Positions 6,227 to 18,239 of a stretch of 64,000 nt of DNA are shown in pieces. Numbering within the stretch: position 1 is the stretch's first letter; each line of letters begins with the position of its first letter. The translations under genes were made by a program, and so were the position numbers. The stretch is from Lactobacillus sp. Sy-1 (lineage in GTDB: Bacteria; Bacillota; Bacilli; Lactobacillales; Lactobacillaceae), in NCBI RefSeq assembly GCF_019303535.1, contig NZ_JACCIU010000001.1, positions 744,001 through 808,000 of the forward strand, given 5' to 3'. The notes beneath the pieces were generated by a model, which worked only from the letters and a program-made list of their open reading frames with translations, was not told the DNA's origin and made no database searches.

Positions 6227-9200
6227 TTGGCAGGACATTTAGTTAAATATGGAAAGCACCGTATTCGTAGAAGTTACGCTCGAATCAAGGAAGTTCTTGA
6301 TTTACCTAACTTGATTGAAATCCAAACTAATTCATATCAATGGTTCTTGGATGACGGATTACGGGAAATGTTTAATGACATTATGCCAATTGATGACTTT
6401 AAGGGTAATTTATCTTTAGAGTTCGTTGATTATCAATTATTAGAACCAAAGTATACAGTAGAAGAAGCACGTGCGCATGAGGCAAATTATTCAGCTCCAT
6501 TGCATGTTACTCTTAAGCTGACGAACCATGATACTGGTGAAATTAAGACCCAAGATGTTTTCTTTGGCGATTTTCCATTGATGACTGACCAAGGGACCTT
6601 CATTATTAATGGTGCCGAACGGGTTATCGTTTCTCAATTAGTTCGTTCTCCTGGAGTGTTCTTCCACAAGGACGTTAATAAGAACGGCCGGACTGTATTT
6701 GGTTCCACCATTATCCCTAACCGTGGGGCTTGGATGGAATTTGAAACTGATGCTAAGAACGTTTCCTACGTAAGAATTGACCGGACCCGGAAACTACCAA
6801 TTACCGAATTAGTGCGTGCACTTGGTTTTGGTGATGATAGCGAAATTAGTGAAATTCTTGGTTCTAATGATAGTTTATCATTAACCCTTGAAAAGGATGT
6901 TCACAAGAATGCTGACGACTCCCGAGTTGAAGAAGCATTAAAGGATATTTACGAACGACTACGGCCAGGTGAACCAAAGACTGCTGATTCATCTAGAAGT
7001 CTTTTGACAGCCCGTTTCTTCGATCCAAAGCGTTACGATATGGCACCTGTTGGTCGGTTTAAGACTAACAACAAATTAAAACTTAAAAACCGTTTATTAG
7101 GGTTAACTCTAGCTGAAACTTTGGCTGATCCTGATACTGGTGAAATTATTGCTAATAAGGATGACGTTATTAGTCGTGAACTATTAGAAAAATTAAAACC
7201 ATACCTTGATCGTCAAGACTTTAAGGCATATACCTTTGAACCATCTGATCAAGCTGTTGTTACTGAACCAATGACAATTCAAGTTATCAAGGTATACTCT
7301 AAGAACGACCCAGATCGGATTGTTCCAGTAATTGGTAACGATAACATTCCATTGGACTTCAAACACATTACCCCAGCCGATATTATTGCTTCAGTTAATT
7401 ACTTCTTTAACCTTCAAGAAGGAATCGGCGAACCAGATGATATTGATCACTTGGGTAACCGGCGGATTCGTTCAGTTGGTGAATTACTTCAAAACCAATT
7501 TAGAATTGGATTAGCACGGATGGAAAGAGTAGTTAGAGAACGGATGTCAATCCAAGATGCTGCTACTGTTACTCCACAACAATTGATCAATATTAGACCA
7601 GTGGTTGCTTCCGTGAAGGAATTCTTTGGGTCCTCCCAACTTTCTCAATTCATGGATCAAACCAACCCCCTTGGTGAATTGACCCACAAACGGCGTCTTT
7701 CTGCCTTGGGACCTGGTGGTTTAACTCGTGATCGGGCTGGATACGAAGTTCGGGACGTTCACTACACCCACTACGGTCGGATTTGTCCAATTGAAACTCC
7801 CGAAGGTCCAAATATCGGGTTGATCAATAGTCTTTCTAGTTATGCACGGGTTAATAAGTATGGTTTTGTTGAAACTCCATACCGGCGTGTGTCATGGAAG
7901 GACCACAAGGTTACTGATAAAATTGATTACTTGAGTGCTGACGAAGAAGATAAGTATGTTGTTGCGCAAGCTAACTCTAAACTTAATGATGACGGTTCAT
8001 TTGCAGAACCGACTGTTTTGGCTCGTCACCGTTCAGATAACATTGTTGCTAACATTGAAAATGTTGATTACATGGACGTTTCACCTAAGCAAGTAGTTTC
8101 AGTTGCGACTGCATGTATTCCTTTCTTGGAAAATGATGACTCCAACCGGGCCTTGATGGGTGCTAACATGCAACGGCAAGCGGTTCCATTGGTAAACCCA
8201 CATGCTCCACTAGTTGGAACTGGGATGGAATACCGGGCTGCTCATGATTCCGGAGTTGCTTTGATCTGTAAGCACGAAGGAAACGTTGAATACGTTGATT
8301 CACGCGAAGTACGCGTTCGTCGTGACGATGGTGCACTAGACACTTACAAGTTAATGAAGTTCCAACGTTCCAATGGTGGTAAGAACTACAACCAACGGCC
8401 AATCGTTAAGGTTAACGACCACGTTGACGCTAACGAAGTTTTAGCTGATGGGCCATCAATGGAAAACGGTGAATTAGCATTGGGACAAAACCCAGTGGTT
8501 GCCTTCATGACTTGGCAAGGGTACAACTTCGAAGATGCGATCGCCATTAACGAACGCCTCGTTCGTGATGACGTCTACACTTCCATTCATATTGAAGAAT
8601 ATGAATCAGAAGCGCGTGATACTAAGTTAGGACCTGAAGAAATGACTCGTGAAATCCCTAACGTTGGGGAAGATGCACTTAGAAACCTTGATGAAAACGG
8701 GGTTGTCAGAATTGGTGCTGAAGTTCACGATGGTGATATTTTAGTTGGTAAGGTTACTCCTAAGGGTGTGACTGAATTATCAGCTGAAGAACGTTTACTT
8801 CACGCTATCTTTGGTGAAAAGGCTCGTGAAGTACGGGATACTTCCCTTAAGGTTCCTCATGGTGCTGGTGGAATTATCCAAGACATTAAGGTCTTTAGCC
8901 GTGAGAATGGTGATGAACTTGCTCCAGGGGTTAACCAAATGGTACGAGTTTACATTGCTCAAAAGCGGAAGATTCAAGTTGGAGACAAGATGTCCGGACG
9001 TCATGGCAACAAGGGAACTGTTTCAATCGTAATCCCTGAAGAAGATATGCCATACTTGCCAGATGGAACTCCAATCGACATTATGTTGAGCCCAATGGGT
9101 GTGCCTTCACGGATGAACATCGGACAACTACTTGAATTGCATTTAGGAATGGCTGCTCGTAAGTTAGGAATTCACGTTACTACGCCAGTTTTCGATGGAG

Positions 9201-9835
9201 CTAGTGATGATGATATTGATGACATTGTTAAGGAAGCTGGAATGGCTCCTGATACTAAGTCAGTTGTCTACGATGGTCGGACTGGTGAACCATTTGATAA
9301 GCGGATTGCAGTGGGAGTTATGCACTACTTGAAACTTGCTCACATGGTTGACGATAAGATTCATGCTCGTGCAATTGGACCTTACTCATTAGTTACCCAA
9401 CAACCACTTGGTGGGAAAGCTCAATTTGGGGGCCAACGGTTTGGTGAAATGGAAGTTTGGGCGCTTGAAGCTTATGGTGCTGCATATACCCTTCAAGAAA
9501 TCCTTACTTACAAGTCTGATGACGTTGTTGGTCGGGTTAAGACTTACGAAGCCATCGTTAAGGGCGAACCAATTCCAAAGCCAGGGGTTCCTGAATCATT
9601 CCGAGTACTTGTTAAGGAACTACAAGCCTTAGGACTTGATATGAAGGTGCTTAACAAGGATCACGAAGAAGTTGAACTAAGAGATATGGACAATGAAGAT
9701 GATGATGTTGTGAATGTTGATGCTTTAAGCAAGTTAGCTAAGGAACAAGAAGCTAAGAAGAACGCTGAAAAGGATGAACAATCAGACAGTGAATCTGAAA
9801 AGTCAAACACTACTAACACAAATTCTAATGATTAA
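6227..9835 (+). CDS. rpoB: RNA polymerase beta subunit
   Basis: RpoB is the beta subunit of the core polymerase and forms one pincer of the active-site cleft. The rifampicin-pocket region near residues 468-510 ([21 protein letters not shown], then LSALGPGG) reads as wild type. Later conserved blocks such as [10 protein letters not shown] are intact. The TTG at 6227 gives [12 protein letters not shown], matching relatives, with AGGAGAGG six to eight bases upstream. The GTG at 6218 overlaps the Shine-Dalgarno site and is rejected. The C-terminus carries a low-complexity acidic and Ser/Asn-rich tail. rpoC follows after 17 bp in the same operon. Confidence 0.98.
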   Translation: MAGHLVKYGKHRIRRSYARIKEVLDLPNLIEIQTNSYQWFLDDGLREMFNDIMPIDDFKGNLSLEFVDYQLLEPKYTVEEARAHEANYSAPLHVTLKLTNHDTGEIKTQDVFFGDFPLMTDQGTFIINGAERVIVSQLVRSPGVFFHKDVNKNGRTVFGSTIIPNRGAWMEFETDAKNVSYVRIDRTRKLPITELVRALGFGDDSEISEILGSNDSLSLTLEKDVHKNADDSRVEEALKDIYERLRPGEPKTADSSRSLLTARFFDPKRYDMAPVGRFKTNNKLKLKNRLLGLTLAETLADPDTGEIIANKDDVISRELLEKLKPYLDRQDFKAYTFEPSDQAVVTEPMTIQVIKVYSKNDPDRIVPVIGNDNIPLDFKHITPADIIASVNYFFNLQEGIGEPDDIDHLGNRRIRSVGELLQNQFRIGLARMERVVRERMSIQDAATVTPQQLINIRPVVASVKEFFGSSQLSQFMDQTNPLGELTHKRRLSALGPGGLTRDRAGYEVRDVHYTHYGRICPIETPEGPNIGLINSLSSYARVNKYGFVETPYRRVSWKDHKVTDKIDYLSADEEDKYVVAQANSKLNDDGSFAEPTVLARHRSDNIVANIENVDYMDVSPKQVVSVATACIPFLENDDSNRALMGANMQRQAVPLVNPHAPLVGTGMEYRAAHDSGVALICKHEGNVEYVDSREVRVRRDDGALDTYKLMKFQRSNGGKNYNQRPIVKVNDHVDANEVLADGPSMENGELALGQNPVVAFMTWQGYNFEDAIAINERLVRDDVYTSIHIEEYESEARDTKLGPEEMTREIPNVGEDALRNLDENGVVRIGAEVHDGDILVGKVTPKGVTELSAEERLLHAIFGEKAREVRDTSLKVPHGAGGIIQDIKVFSRENGDELAPGVNQMVRVYIAQKRKIQVGDKMSGRHGNKGTVSIVIPEEDMPYLPDGTPIDIMLSPMGVPSRMNIGQLLELHLGMAARKLGIHVTTPVFDGASDDDIDDIVKEAGMAPDTKSVVYDGRTGEPFDKRIAVGVMHYLKLAHMVDDKIHARAIGPYSLVTQQPLGGKAQFGGQRFGEMEVWALEAYGAAYTLQEILTYKSDDVVGRVKTYEAIVKGEPIPKPGVPESFRVLVKELQALGLDMKVLNKDHEEVELRDMDNEDDDVVNVDALSKLAKEQEAKKNAEKDEQSDSESEKSNTTNTNSND

Positions 9836-9852
9836 ATAAGGAGGCCGCTCAA

Positions 9853-12800
9853 TTGGTCGATGTTAATAAATTCGAAAGCATGCAAATTGGCCTAGCATCT
9901 TCTGATAAAATCCGTAGTTGGTCATATGGTGAAGTTCAAAAACCAGAAACCATTAACTACCGGACCTTGAAGCCTGAAAAAGAAGGTTTGTTCGATGAAC
10001 GAATCTTTGGGCCTACTAAGGACTGGGAATGTGCTTGTGGTAAATACAAGCGGATTCGTTACCGCGGAATTGTCTGTGACCGATGTGGAGTTGAAGTTAC
10101 CCGCTCCAAGGTTAGAAGAGAACGGATGGGCCACATTGAATTGGCTGCACCGGTTACTCATATTTGGTACTTCAAGGGAATTCCTAGTCGGATGGGACTT
10201 GTCTTAGACATGAGTCCACGGGCATTGGAAGAAGTAATTTACTTTGCTTCCTACGTTGTTACTGACCCGGGTGATACGCCACTTGAAAACAAGCAACTAC
10301 TATCAGAACAAGATTACCGTGAAAAGAAACTAGAATACGGAAGTCGCTTCAAGGCTGGTATTGGTGCCGAAGCAATCAAGACTTTGCTTGAAAATGTTGA
10401 TGTTCAAAAGGAAACGAATGAACTTAAACAAGAGTTAAAGAAGGCTACTGGTCAAAAGAGAACCCGTGCGGTTCGTCGATTAGATATTTTGGAAGCATTC
10501 TTAACTTCTGAAAATGATTTAGATTGGATGGTAATGGACGCCATTCCTGTTATTCCACCTGACCTTCGTCCAATGGTTCAATTGGAAGGTGGCCGTTTTG
10601 CCACTTCAGATTTAAATGACCTATACCGGCGGGTAATTAACCGTAATAACCGGCTTAAGCGACTATTAGATCTACATGCTCCTGGAATCATTGTTCAAAA
10701 CGAAAAGCGGATGCTTCAAGAAGCCGTTGATGCTTTAATTGATAATGGTCGGCGTGGTCGTCCAGTTGCCGGTCCAGGTAACCGTCCATTGAAGTCATTG
10801 TCACACATGCTTAAGGGTAAGCAAGGTCGGTTTAGACAAAACTTACTTGGAAAGCGGGTTGATTACTCCGGACGTTCAGTTATTGATGTTGGTCCATTCC
10901 TTAAGTTCAACCAAATGGGACTGCCAGTGCCAATGGCAATGGAACTTTTCAAGCCTTTCATTATGAAGGAATTGGTTAAGCGTGGAATTGCATCTAACAT
11001 TAAGAACGCTAAGCGCCAAATTGATCGTCAAGAAGACGAAGTGTTTGACGTCTTAGAAGATGTTATTAAAGAACACCCAGTGCTACTTAACCGGGCCCCT
11101 ACGCTTCACCGTTTGGGAATTCAAGCCTTCGAACCAGTATTAGTAAGTGGGAAGTCCATGCGTTTACATCCATTGGCCTGTGAAGCTTACAATGCCGATT
11201 TCGATGGTGATCAAATGGCCATTCACGTTCCACTTTCAGATGAAGCACAAGCTGAATCAAGAATTCTAATGCTTGCTGCCAGTCATATCCTTGCCCCTCG
11301 TGATGGGAAGCCAATTGTTACACCATCACAAGATATGGTTATTGGTAATTACTACCTAACCATGGAAGAAGCTGGTCGTGAAGGTGAAGGAATGATCTTT
11401 AATGACTATGATGAAGCACTTCTTTCCTACCAAAATGGGACTACTCACTGGCACACTAGAGTAGGAATTCGAGCATCATCAATGCCTGATAAGCCATTTA
11501 CCGATGACCAAAAGGATAAGATTTTAATTACCACAACTGGTAAGATTATCTTTAACCATATTTTACCTAAGGCATTTACTTACTTGAATGAACCAACTGA
11601 CACTAACGTGCATGGTCACATTCCAGATAAGTACTTCCTTGAACCTGGTGAAGATATTTTTGAACACTTGAAGGATGCACCAATCGTGCCACCATTTAAG
11701 AAGGGCTTCTTAAGTGACGTGATTGCTGAAGTATATAACCAATACAAGGTTACCATCACTTCGAAGTTACTTGATCGAATCAAGGATATTGGTTATGACA
11801 AGTCTACTAAATCTGGATTAACCGTTGGAATTACCGATGTTACTGATTTAAAGGAAAAGCCTGCCGTTCTTGAAAAGGCTCACAAGAAGGTTGACATGGT
11901 TACTAAGCAGTTCCGGCGTGGTTTGATTACTGATCAAGAACGTTACGAAAGAGTTATTCAAATCTGGACTGACGCTAAGGATGAAATCCAAGAATTGCTG
12001 ATGAACAACTTCGACCCTCAAAACCCAATCTTTATGATGAGTGATTCTGGAGCTCGTGGTAACATCTCAAACTTTACTCAATTAGCTGGGATGCGTGGAT
12101 TGATGGCTTCTCCAAGTGGAGACATCATGGAATTGCCAATTACTTCTAACTTCCGTGAAGGATTAACCGTCTTGGAAATGTTTATTTCTACCCATGGGGC
12201 TCGTAAAGGGATGACCGATACGGCCTTGAAGACTGCCAACTCTGGTTACTTAACTAGACGGCTTGTTGATGTGGCCCAAGATGTTATTATTCGTGAAGAT
12301 GACTGTGGAACTGACCGTGGATTGATTGTTCAAGCCCTTACAAACGGGAATGAAACGATTGAACCGCTATACGACCGAATTATTGGACGGAACGCAATGA
12401 AGAGTATTGTTGATCCTAAGACCGGCGAAGTAATCGTTAAGAAGAACCAAATCATTAATGAACCTGAAGCCCAAGCAATTGTGGATGCTGGAATTAAGGA
12501 AGTTGAAATCCGTTCTGCATTTACTTGTAACAGTGTTCATGGGGTTTGTTCTAAGTGTTACGGACGAAACCTTGCTACTGGGGACCCAGTTGAAGTTGGA
12601 GAAGCAGTCGGTACGGTTGCTGCCCAAGCCATTGGGGAACCTGGTACTCAATTGACTATGCGGAACTTCCATACTGGTGGGGTTGCCGGAAACTCAGATA
12701 TTACCCAAGGACTTCCACGGATTCAAGAAATTGTTGAAGCCAGAAACCCTAAGGGGAAAGCTGAAATTACTGAAGTTACTGGAACTGTTGAAACAATTGA

Positions 12801-13503
12801 AGAAAATCCTGCGGAAAGAACCCAAGAGATTACCATCAAGGGTGATACAGATACCAGAACTTACAGTGTTCCAATTAATTCACAACTTCAAGTTGCTGAA
12901 GGCGACTTCATTAGACGAGGCAGTAAGTTAAACGATGGTTCAATTGATCCTAAGGAATTAATTAAGGTTAGAGATACGATCTCAACTGAAGTTTACTTGC
13001 TTAGTGAAGTTCAAAAGGTTTACCGTGGTCAAGGGGTGGACTTAAGTGATAAGCACGCCGAAATCATGATTAGACAAATGCTTCGGAAGGTTCGAATCAT
13101 GGACCCTGGTGACACTGAGTTACTTCCTGGAACATTAATGGATATTAATGACTTTAAGGAAAGTAACCGTGAAGCCGTTATCACTGGTAAGATTCCTGCT
13201 ACATCCCGTCCAGTATTGCTTGGAATTACTAAGGCTGCCCTTGAAACGAACAGTTTCTTATCAGCTGCCTCCTTCCAAGAAACTACTCGGGTGTTAACAG
13301 ATGCTGCCATTCGTGGTAAGAATGATCCATTAGTCGGATTGAAAGAAAATGTTATTATTGGTAAGTTAATTCCTGCTGGTACTGGTATGCACACTTATGG
13401 TGATATCAAACCAAAGGAAATCGGTGCATCTAGTACCGATGGCGTTTACTCAATTAGTCAATTAGAAGAAAAGATTAAAAAAGAAGAAGACGCTAAAAAT
13501 TAA
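9853..13503 (+). CDS. rpoC: RNA polymerase beta-prime subunit
   Basis: RpoC contains the catalytic magnesium-binding loop [10 protein letters not shown] near residue 446. The N-terminal zinc ribbon cysteines (CACGKYKR then CDRCG) lie near residues 60-78, and the second zinc cluster near residue 890 ([13 protein letters not shown]) is intact. The 1216-residue length is normal for lactobacilli. The start is TTG, behind AAGGAGG. It is co-transcribed with rpoB. The operon ends at a hairpin shared with the convergent comC gene. Confidence 0.98.
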   Translation: MVDVNKFESMQIGLASSDKIRSWSYGEVQKPETINYRTLKPEKEGLFDERIFGPTKDWECACGKYKRIRYRGIVCDRCGVEVTRSKVRRERMGHIELAAPVTHIWYFKGIPSRMGLVLDMSPRALEEVIYFASYVVTDPGDTPLENKQLLSEQDYREKKLEYGSRFKAGIGAEAIKTLLENVDVQKETNELKQELKKATGQKRTRAVRRLDILEAFLTSENDLDWMVMDAIPVIPPDLRPMVQLEGGRFATSDLNDLYRRVINRNNRLKRLLDLHAPGIIVQNEKRMLQEAVDALIDNGRRGRPVAGPGNRPLKSLSHMLKGKQGRFRQNLLGKRVDYSGRSVIDVGPFLKFNQMGLPVPMAMELFKPFIMKELVKRGIASNIKNAKRQIDRQEDEVFDVLEDVIKEHPVLLNRAPTLHRLGIQAFEPVLVSGKSMRLHPLACEAYNADFDGDQMAIHVPLSDEAQAESRILMLAASHILAPRDGKPIVTPSQDMVIGNYYLTMEEAGREGEGMIFNDYDEALLSYQNGTTHWHTRVGIRASSMPDKPFTDDQKDKILITTTGKIIFNHILPKAFTYLNEPTDTNVHGHIPDKYFLEPGEDIFEHLKDAPIVPPFKKGFLSDVIAEVYNQYKVTITSKLLDRIKDIGYDKSTKSGLTVGITDVTDLKEKPAVLEKAHKKVDMVTKQFRRGLITDQERYERVIQIWTDAKDEIQELLMNNFDPQNPIFMMSDSGARGNISNFTQLAGMRGLMASPSGDIMELPITSNFREGLTVLEMFISTHGARKGMTDTALKTANSGYLTRRLVDVAQDVIIREDDCGTDRGLIVQALTNGNETIEPLYDRIIGRNAMKSIVDPKTGEVIVKKNQIINEPEAQAIVDAGIKEVEIRSAFTCNSVHGVCSKCYGRNLATGDPVEVGEAVGTVAAQAIGEPGTQLTMRNFHTGGVAGNSDITQGLPRIQEIVEARNPKGKAEITEVTGTVETIEENPAERTQEITIKGDTDTRTYSVPINSQLQVAEGDFIRRGSKLNDGSIDPKELIKVRDTISTEVYLLSEVQKVYRGQGVDLSDKHAEIMIRQMLRKVRIMDPGDTELLPGTLMDINDFKESNREAVITGKIPATSRPVLLGITKAALETNSFLSAASFQETTRVLTDAAIRGKNDPLVGLKENVIIGKLIPAGTGMHTYGDIKPKEIGASSTDGVYSISQLEEKIKKEEDAKN

Positions 13504-13518
13504 TTAACCGTTTAAAGT

Positions 13519-13554
13519 AAGGATTGCCATTTAATTGGTAATCTTTATTTTTTT
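13519..13554. terminator. Terminator between convergent rpoC and comC
   Basis: AAGGATTGCC (13519-13528) pairs with GGTAATCTTT (13537-13546), including two G-U pairs, followed by a T run on the plus strand. On the minus strand it lies at the 3' end of comC, where the poly-U tract is weaker. Confidence 0.75.
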
Positions 13555-14227
13555 ACATAAAAATTAAATTAAATAGGTAGCCAATTGTAATAAATGGGAT
13601 GAAGGCAATCCGCTTTTGCTTTGCAAACAGCCAGGCATAAATTAAAGCAGTAGTGGTGGCGAGCATTAATAACGTTAGAATGCCACTAAATCCAATAATT
13701 AACCCAACAATGAAAAGAACATCAATGTCTCCACAACCAATTTTGATGGTGAAATAGTTTAGTGATTGAACCACTAAGTATGCCCCTAGCAAAATGATTA
13801 ATAAAATAAGATTACCACCATTAAAAATTAAATAATGGGTTACGTTAATGATTAATAGAATAATAATTAAAATAGTGGGGACGGTTAATTTTTGGTTGTC
13901 AATGATCGATAGGGTGATTAAAATTAAAATGGAAATGAAAATTAACCAGTTAAAGTTAAAATAGGATTGAAGGATGAATGCGCCACCAAAGATAAACTCG
14001 TTAGTAATTAATTCGCGGTTGATTACGGACTTGCAATAGCGACAACGGCCCTTTAAAGATAAATAACTAACGATTGGAATTAGATCTACTGGTTTCAGGG
14101 GGGTCCGACATTGATCACAATGTGATCTAGGGAAAATGATTGATTCACTTCGGTTAGCTCTTTGAATTACTAATGATATGAACGATCCCAATGCTGTCCC
14201 AATAACAAATAAAATAATTGAATTCAT
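13553..14227 (-). CDS. comC: Type IV prepilin-like leader peptidase ComC
   Basis: This membrane aspartyl protease removes the leader of ComG-type pseudopilins used in DNA uptake. The protein has 224 residues and many hydrophobic helices. The cytosolic loop carries two CxxC pairs (Cys37/Cys40 and Cys62/Cys65), as in the family's zinc-binding loop. The two catalytic aspartates are visible at Asp110 (IIDNQKLTVP) and Asp167 in the GCGD motif. The chosen ATG (14225-14227) gives MNSIILFVIGTALGSF and has GAGGTGG upstream. A longer frame to 14365 lacks homology. It is a single gene convergent with rpoC and divergent from the str operon. No other competence gene is in the window. Confidence 0.9.
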   Translation of the reverse strand: MNSIILFVIGTALGSFISLVIQRANRSESIIFPRSHCDQCRTPLKPVDLIPIVSYLSLKGRCRYCKSVINRELITNEFIFGGAFILQSYFNFNWLIFISILILITLSIIDNQKLTVPTILIIILLIINVTHYLIFNGGNLILLIILLGAYLVVQSLNYFTIKIGCGDIDVLFIVGLIIGFSGILTLLMLATTTALIYAWLFAKQKRIAFIPFITIGYLFNLIFM

Positions 14228-14286
14228 ATTTACCACCTCGGAAATTAACATACGTAAGAAATGATAAATACTATTTTTTAAATCCA

Positions 14287-14315
14287 TTGACACGCCATAT
14301 TGGTAGTGATAAGAT
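14287..14315 (+). promoter_or_regulatory. Promoter of the str operon
   Basis: A consensus TTGACA (14287-14292), a 17-bp spacer and TAAGAT (14310-14315). It lies 60 bp upstream of comC on the other strand. It gives a leader of about 150 nt before rpsL. Confidence 0.75.
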
Positions 14316-14379
14316 AATAAAGTGCTTGCTGATGCAAGGAAGTATGTTCTTTGCACTATGTACAATTTCGTACGTAAAC

Positions 14380-14414
14380 GGCGGTTCTTTTTTTAAGAAT
14401 AAAAATGAACCACC
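14380..14414 (+). other. Hairpin in the rpsL leader
   Basis: GGCGGTTC (14380-14387) pairs with GAACCACC (14407-14414) with one mismatch. The loop is T-rich then A-rich and can extend the stem. It lies within the transcribed leader of rpsL, about 55 bases upstream of the start codon. An autoregulatory role is possible but unproven. Confidence 0.5.
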
Positions 14415-14470
14415 TGGATGTGTGGACTTATATATTATATTTTAAAAATTATGAAAGGAGGAATTTTTAG

Positions 14471-14884
14471 ATGCCTACTATTAACCAATTAGTTCGTAAC
14501 GGACGTAAATCTAAAAGTTCTAAATCAAAATCCCCTGCTTTAAACCATGGGTACAACAGTTACAAGAAAGTACAAACCAACAACCCAGCTCCTCAAAAAC
14601 GTGGAGTTGCTACCCGTGTTGGTACTATGACTCCTAAGAAGCCTAACTCTGCATTACGTAAGTATGCCCGTGTTAGATTATCCAACTTAATCGAAGTTAC
14701 TGCTTACATTCCAGGAATTGGACACAACCTTCAAGAACATAGTGTTGTTTTAATTCGTGGTGGACGTGTTAAGGATTTACCTGGGGTTCGTTACCACATT
14801 ATTCGTGGTGCTTTAGATACTGCCGGTGTTGATGATCGTCGTCAAGGTCGTTCTAAGTACGGTACTAAGAAGCCTAAGGAATAA
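14471..14884 (+). CDS. rpsL: 30S ribosomal protein S12
   Basis: S12 lies at the decoding centre and helps control accuracy. The 137-residue form has the insertion typical of low-GC Gram-positive bacteria ([21 protein letters not shown]). The [11 protein letters not shown] and [12 protein letters not shown] loops are present with the wild-type lysines whose substitution confers streptomycin resistance in other bacteria. The ATG follows GAAAGGAGG. First gene of the str operon with rpsG and fusA. Confidence 0.98.
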   Translation: MPTINQLVRNGRKSKSSKSKSPALNHGYNSYKKVQTNNPAPQKRGVATRVGTMTPKKPNSALRKYARVRLSNLIEVTAYIPGIGHNLQEHSVVLIRGGRVKDLPGVRYHIIRGALDTAGVDDRRQGRSKYGTKKPKE

Positions 14885-14917
14885 TCGATTAAACTTAAAA
14901 ACGAGGAGGATATTTAA

Positions 14918-15388
14918 ATGCCAAGAAAAGGACATGTTGCGGATCGCGAAGTACTTCCTGATCCAATTTACAACTCAAAGTTGGTTACCAGCTTAATTAA
15001 CCATTTAATGTTAGATGGTAAGAGAGGGACTGCATCAAAGATTTTATACGGTGCATTCGACATGATTAAAGAAGAAACTGGTAACGATCCAGTAGAAGTA
15101 TTCGAAGAAGCAATGAAGAACGTTATGCCAGTACTTGAAGTTAAGGCTCGTCGTGTTGGTGGGGCTAACTACCAAGTTCCAATCGAAGTTCGTCCAGGTC
15201 GTCGGACTACTTTAGGTCTTCGTTGGATCACTAACTACTCACGTTTACGTGGTGAACATACTATGACTGAACGCTTAGGTCGTGAAATCATGGATGCTGC
15301 TAACAACACTGGTGCTTCCGTTAAGAAGCGTGAAGACACTCATAAGATGGCTGAAGCTAACCGTGCATTTGCACATTACCGTTGGTAA
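14918..15388 (+). CDS. rpsG: 30S ribosomal protein S7
   Basis: S7 nucleates assembly of the 30S head and contacts the E site. The 156-residue protein is normal for the family, beginning MPRKGHV and ending AFAHYRW. The ATG has GAGGAGG upstream. It lies 33 bp behind rpsL. A hairpin follows before fusA. Confidence 0.98.
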   Translation: MPRKGHVADREVLPDPIYNSKLVTSLINHLMLDGKRGTASKILYGAFDMIKEETGNDPVEVFEEAMKNVMPVLEVKARRVGGANYQVPIEVRPGRRTTLGLRWITNYSRLRGEHTMTERLGREIMDAANNTGASVKKREDTHKMAEANRAFAHYRW

Positions 15389-15425
15389 TTAGCGTTTAGT
15401 TATTCTTATAATTTGTTATAATAAT

Positions 15426-15459
15426 AAGTGGCTAATTGGTGTTCAATAGCCACTTTTAT
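15426..15459 (+). terminator. Hairpin with short T run between rpsG and fusA
   Basis: AAGTGGCTA (15426-15434) pairs with TAGCCACTT (15447-15455), followed by TTATTT. The T run is short. It is more likely a partial terminator tuning fusA relative to rpsL-rpsG than a full stop. Confidence 0.6.
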
Positions 15460-15497
15460 TTGAAACTGAACTGTTTTGAGAGGAGAAACAATTACAC

Positions 15498-17591
15498 ATG
15501 GCTAACAAACGTGAATTCCCACTAGAAAAGACTCGTAATATCGGTATTACTGCCCATATTGATGCTGGTAAGACTACCGCTACTGAACGGATCTTGTACT
15601 ACACTGGAATTACCCACAAAATTGGTGAAACCCATGATGGTGCTTCACAAATGGACTGGATGGAACAAGAACAAGAACGTGGTATTACTATCACTTCCGC
15701 TGCTACTACTGCGCAATGGAAGGGTTACCGAGTAAACATTATTGATACCCCAGGACACGTGGACTTCACTGCTGAAGTTGAACGTTCACTACGTGTTCTT
15801 GATGGTTCAATTACTGTTTTAGATGCTGCCGCTGGGGTTGAACCTCAAACTGAAACTGTTTGGCGTCAAGCTTCTGAATACAACGTTCCAAGAATTGTTT
15901 TCGCTAACAAGATGGATAAGTTGGGTGCTGACTTTGATATGTCAGTTAAGTCACTTCACGAACGTTTGGATGCAAATGCACATGCAATTCAAATGCCAAT
16001 TGGTGCCGAAGATGACTTCGAAGGTATGGTTGACTTAATTGAAATGAAAGCATACCTTTACGACGAAGACAAGTTAGGTTCCGAATGGGATACTGTTGAA
16101 ATTCCTGATAACTTAAAGGAAGAATCACAAAAGCGTCATGATGAATTAGTTGAAGCTGTTGCTGATGTTGATGAAGATATCATGAACAAGTACCTTGAAG
16201 GTGAAGAAATCACTAAGGATGAATTAAAGGCTGCTATCCGTAAGGCTACTTTAAACCTTGAATTCTACCCTGTATTAGCTGGTTCAGCATTTAAGAACAA
16301 GGGTGTTCAAATGATGCTTGATGCAGTTATTGATTACCTTCCATCACCACTTGATGTTCGCCCATACAAGGCTACTGATCCTGATACTGGTGAAGAAGTT
16401 GAATTAAAGGCTGACGACAACAAGCCATTTGCTGCCTTAGCATTTAAGATCATGACTGATCCATTCGTTGGACGTTTAACATTTATTCGTGTTTACCGTG
16501 GTAGTTTGGAATCAGGTTCATACGTATTGAATGCTACTAAGGACAAGCGTGAACGTGTTGGTCGTTTACTACAAATGCACTCTAACCACCGGAAAGAAAT
16601 TCCAGAAGTGTTCTCTGGTGATATCGCTGCTGCTATTGGTTTAAAGAATACCACTACTGGTGATTCATTAACTGATCCTAAGCACCCATTACACCTTGAA
16701 TCAATGGAATTCCCTGACCCAGTTATTAGTGTTTCCGTTGAACCTAAGACTAAGGCTGATCAAGATAAGATGAACAACGCTTTACAAAAGCTTGCTGAAG
16801 AAGATCCTACCTTCAAGGCTGAAACTAACCCTGAAACTGGTGAAACTATTATCTCCGGAATGGGTGAACTTCACTTGAACATCATTGTTGATCGTATGAA
16901 GCGTGAATTCAAGGTTGAAGCAACGATTGGTGCTCCACAAGTTGCTTACCGTGAAGCATTTACTAAGGCTACTAAGGCTCAAGGTAAGTTCATTCGTCAA
17001 TCTGGTGGTAAGGGTCAATACGGGGATGTTTGGATTGAATTTACTCCAAACGAAGCCGGTAAAGGATTCGAATTCGAAGATGCTATCGTTGGTGGGGTTG
17101 TTCCTCGTGAATTTATCCCTTCAGTAGAACAAGGTTTGAAGGAATCAATGGCTAATGGTGTTCTTGCAGGATACCCATTGATTGACGTTAAGGCTAAGTT
17201 ATACGATGGTAGTTACCATGATGTCGATTCTAGTGAAGCTGCATTTAAGATTGCTGCTTCAATTGCATTGAGAAATGCTGCTAAGACTGCTGATCCAGTT
17301 ATTCTAGAACCAATCATGAAGGTTGATATTGTTGTTCCTGAAGAAAACATGGGTGATGTTATGGGTCAAGTAACTTCACGTCGTGGGAATGTTGATGGAA
17401 TGGAAACTCGTTCAAAGGCTCAATTAATTCATGCTTATGTTCCACTTTCTGAAATGTTTGGTTACGCAACTACATTGCGTTCAGCTACTCAAGGTCGTGG
17501 TACATTCTCAATGAGTTTTGATCACTACGCTCCAGTTCCAAAGGCTATTCAAGAAGAAATTATCAAGAAGAACGGTGGAAACGCTGAATAA
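15498..17591 (+). CDS. fusA: Elongation factor G
   Basis: EF-G is the GTPase that drives translocation of tRNA and mRNA. The P-loop AHIDAGKTT lies near residue 19, the DTPGH switch near residue 83 and NKMD near residue 137. The remaining domains, including the ribosome-contacting domain IV near residues 480-600, are complete at 697 residues. The ATG follows GAGAGGAG. It closes the str operon and is followed by a strong terminator. Confidence 0.98.
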   Translation: MANKREFPLEKTRNIGITAHIDAGKTTATERILYYTGITHKIGETHDGASQMDWMEQEQERGITITSAATTAQWKGYRVNIIDTPGHVDFTAEVERSLRVLDGSITVLDAAAGVEPQTETVWRQASEYNVPRIVFANKMDKLGADFDMSVKSLHERLDANAHAIQMPIGAEDDFEGMVDLIEMKAYLYDEDKLGSEWDTVEIPDNLKEESQKRHDELVEAVADVDEDIMNKYLEGEEITKDELKAAIRKATLNLEFYPVLAGSAFKNKGVQMMLDAVIDYLPSPLDVRPYKATDPDTGEEVELKADDNKPFAALAFKIMTDPFVGRLTFIRVYRGSLESGSYVLNATKDKRERVGRLLQMHSNHRKEIPEVFSGDIAAAIGLKNTTTGDSLTDPKHPLHLESMEFPDPVISVSVEPKTKADQDKMNNALQKLAEEDPTFKAETNPETGETIISGMGELHLNIIVDRMKREFKVEATIGAPQVAYREAFTKATKAQGKFIRQSGGKGQYGDVWIEFTPNEAGKGFEFEDAIVGGVVPREFIPSVEQGLKESMANGVLAGYPLIDVKAKLYDGSYHDVDSSEAAFKIAASIALRNAAKTADPVILEPIMKVDIVVPEENMGDVMGQVTSRRGNVDGMETRSKAQLIHAYVPLSEMFGYATTLRSATQGRGTFSMSFDHYAPVPKAIQEEIIKKNGGNAE

Positions 17592-17614
17592 TAAAATCAA
17601 TTAATTTTATTATT

Positions 17615-17647
17615 AAAGGAGACTGAATTTTTCAGTCTCCTTTTTCA
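17615..17647 (+). terminator. Intrinsic terminator of the str operon
   Basis: A 13-bp perfect stem AAAGGAGACTGAA/TTCAGTCTCCTTT closes a TTT loop. The right arm is partly duplicated just downstream (TTTTTCAGTCTCC at 17641-17653). Confidence 0.92.
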
Positions 17648-17706
17648 GTCTCCAATAAATTGAAAGTAAAATAATTTTAAAACGGCAAATTATTTTTTAT
17701 AAACCC

Positions 17707-17735
17707 TTGCAACTAGGCTTTAAATCGGGTATTAT
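17707..17735 (+). promoter_or_regulatory. Promoter of the S10-spc-alpha operon
   Basis: TTGCAA (17707-17712), a 17-bp spacer and TATTAT (17730-17735). The predicted start lies about 155 nt upstream of rpsJ. Confidence 0.8.
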
Positions 17736-17741
17736 AGTTAA

Positions 17742-17890
17742 GTACTGATTTTTGAGGGGTTGTTATACCCTAAACAGGACAGATGATAGCATTGATGTGA
17801 GAGATTGCGGCACACCCGGTTGCATTGCCATGAAGGATGGTCGGGAACTTTCACGGAGTTAGTCTTATTTTTAAAATAGACGAAGGAGGG
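17742..17890 (+). ncRNA. Structured 5' leader of the S10 operon
   Basis: The leader holds several short stems. AGGGG pairs with ACCCT around TTGTTAT near 17754-17771. A CCCG/CGGG stem encloses the small hairpin GCCAT-GAAGG-ATGGT near 17814-17852. No real gene is encoded. S10 operons are commonly autoregulated at such leaders, by L4 in enterobacteria. Which protein or mechanism acts here cannot be read from the sequence. Confidence 0.5.
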
Positions 17891-17896
17891 AATACA

Positions 17897-18205
17897 ATGG
17901 CAAAACAAAAAATTCGTATTCGATTAAAGGCTTATGAACACCGCATTTTAGATCAATCTGCTGAAAAGATTGTCGCAACGGCTCAAAGAACTGGTGCCAA
18001 AATTTCTGGTCCAATTCCATTGCCTACTGATCGGACTGTTTACACTCTTTTAGCTTCACCACATAAGTTTAAGAAGTCACGTGAACAATTCGAAATGTTA
18101 ACTCACAAGCGTTTAATTGACATCTTGAATCCAACACCAAAAACTGTTGATTCATTGATGAAACTTGATCTACCAAGTGGTGTAGATATCGAAATCAAAC
18201 TATAA
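17897..18205 (+). CDS. rpsJ: 30S ribosomal protein S10
   Basis: S10 (NusE) is a head protein of the small subunit and also partners NusB in antitermination. The 102-residue product begins [16 protein letters not shown] longer frame from 17837 is rejected because its extra 20 residues have no homology and the ATG at 17897 has GAAGGAGGG upstream. First gene of the long ribosomal operon. Confidence 0.98.
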   Translation: MAKQKIRIRLKAYEHRILDQSAEKIVATAQRTGAKISGPIPLPTDRTVYTLLASPHKFKKSREQFEMLTHKRLIDILNPTPKTVDSLMKLDLPSGVDIEIKL

Positions 18206-18239
18206 TTTTTAGAAATACAATCATATCGGAGGTGTACTC

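Noticed and set aside
14249-14256. Competence-sigma (com-box-like) site upstream of comC, TACGTATG on the minus strand
   Set aside because: It differs from TACGAATA at two positions and no second example is available in the window.
14228-14365. 46-residue N-terminal extension of comC
   Set aside because: It has no homology to prepilin peptidases, crosses the str promoter, and ATG 14227 has its own GAGGTGG site.
16782-17018. Antisense open reading frame within fusA
   Set aside because: It is a shadow of fusA codon usage with no ribosome binding site or family resemblance. The same applies to the other antisense frames inside ribosomal and polymerase genes.
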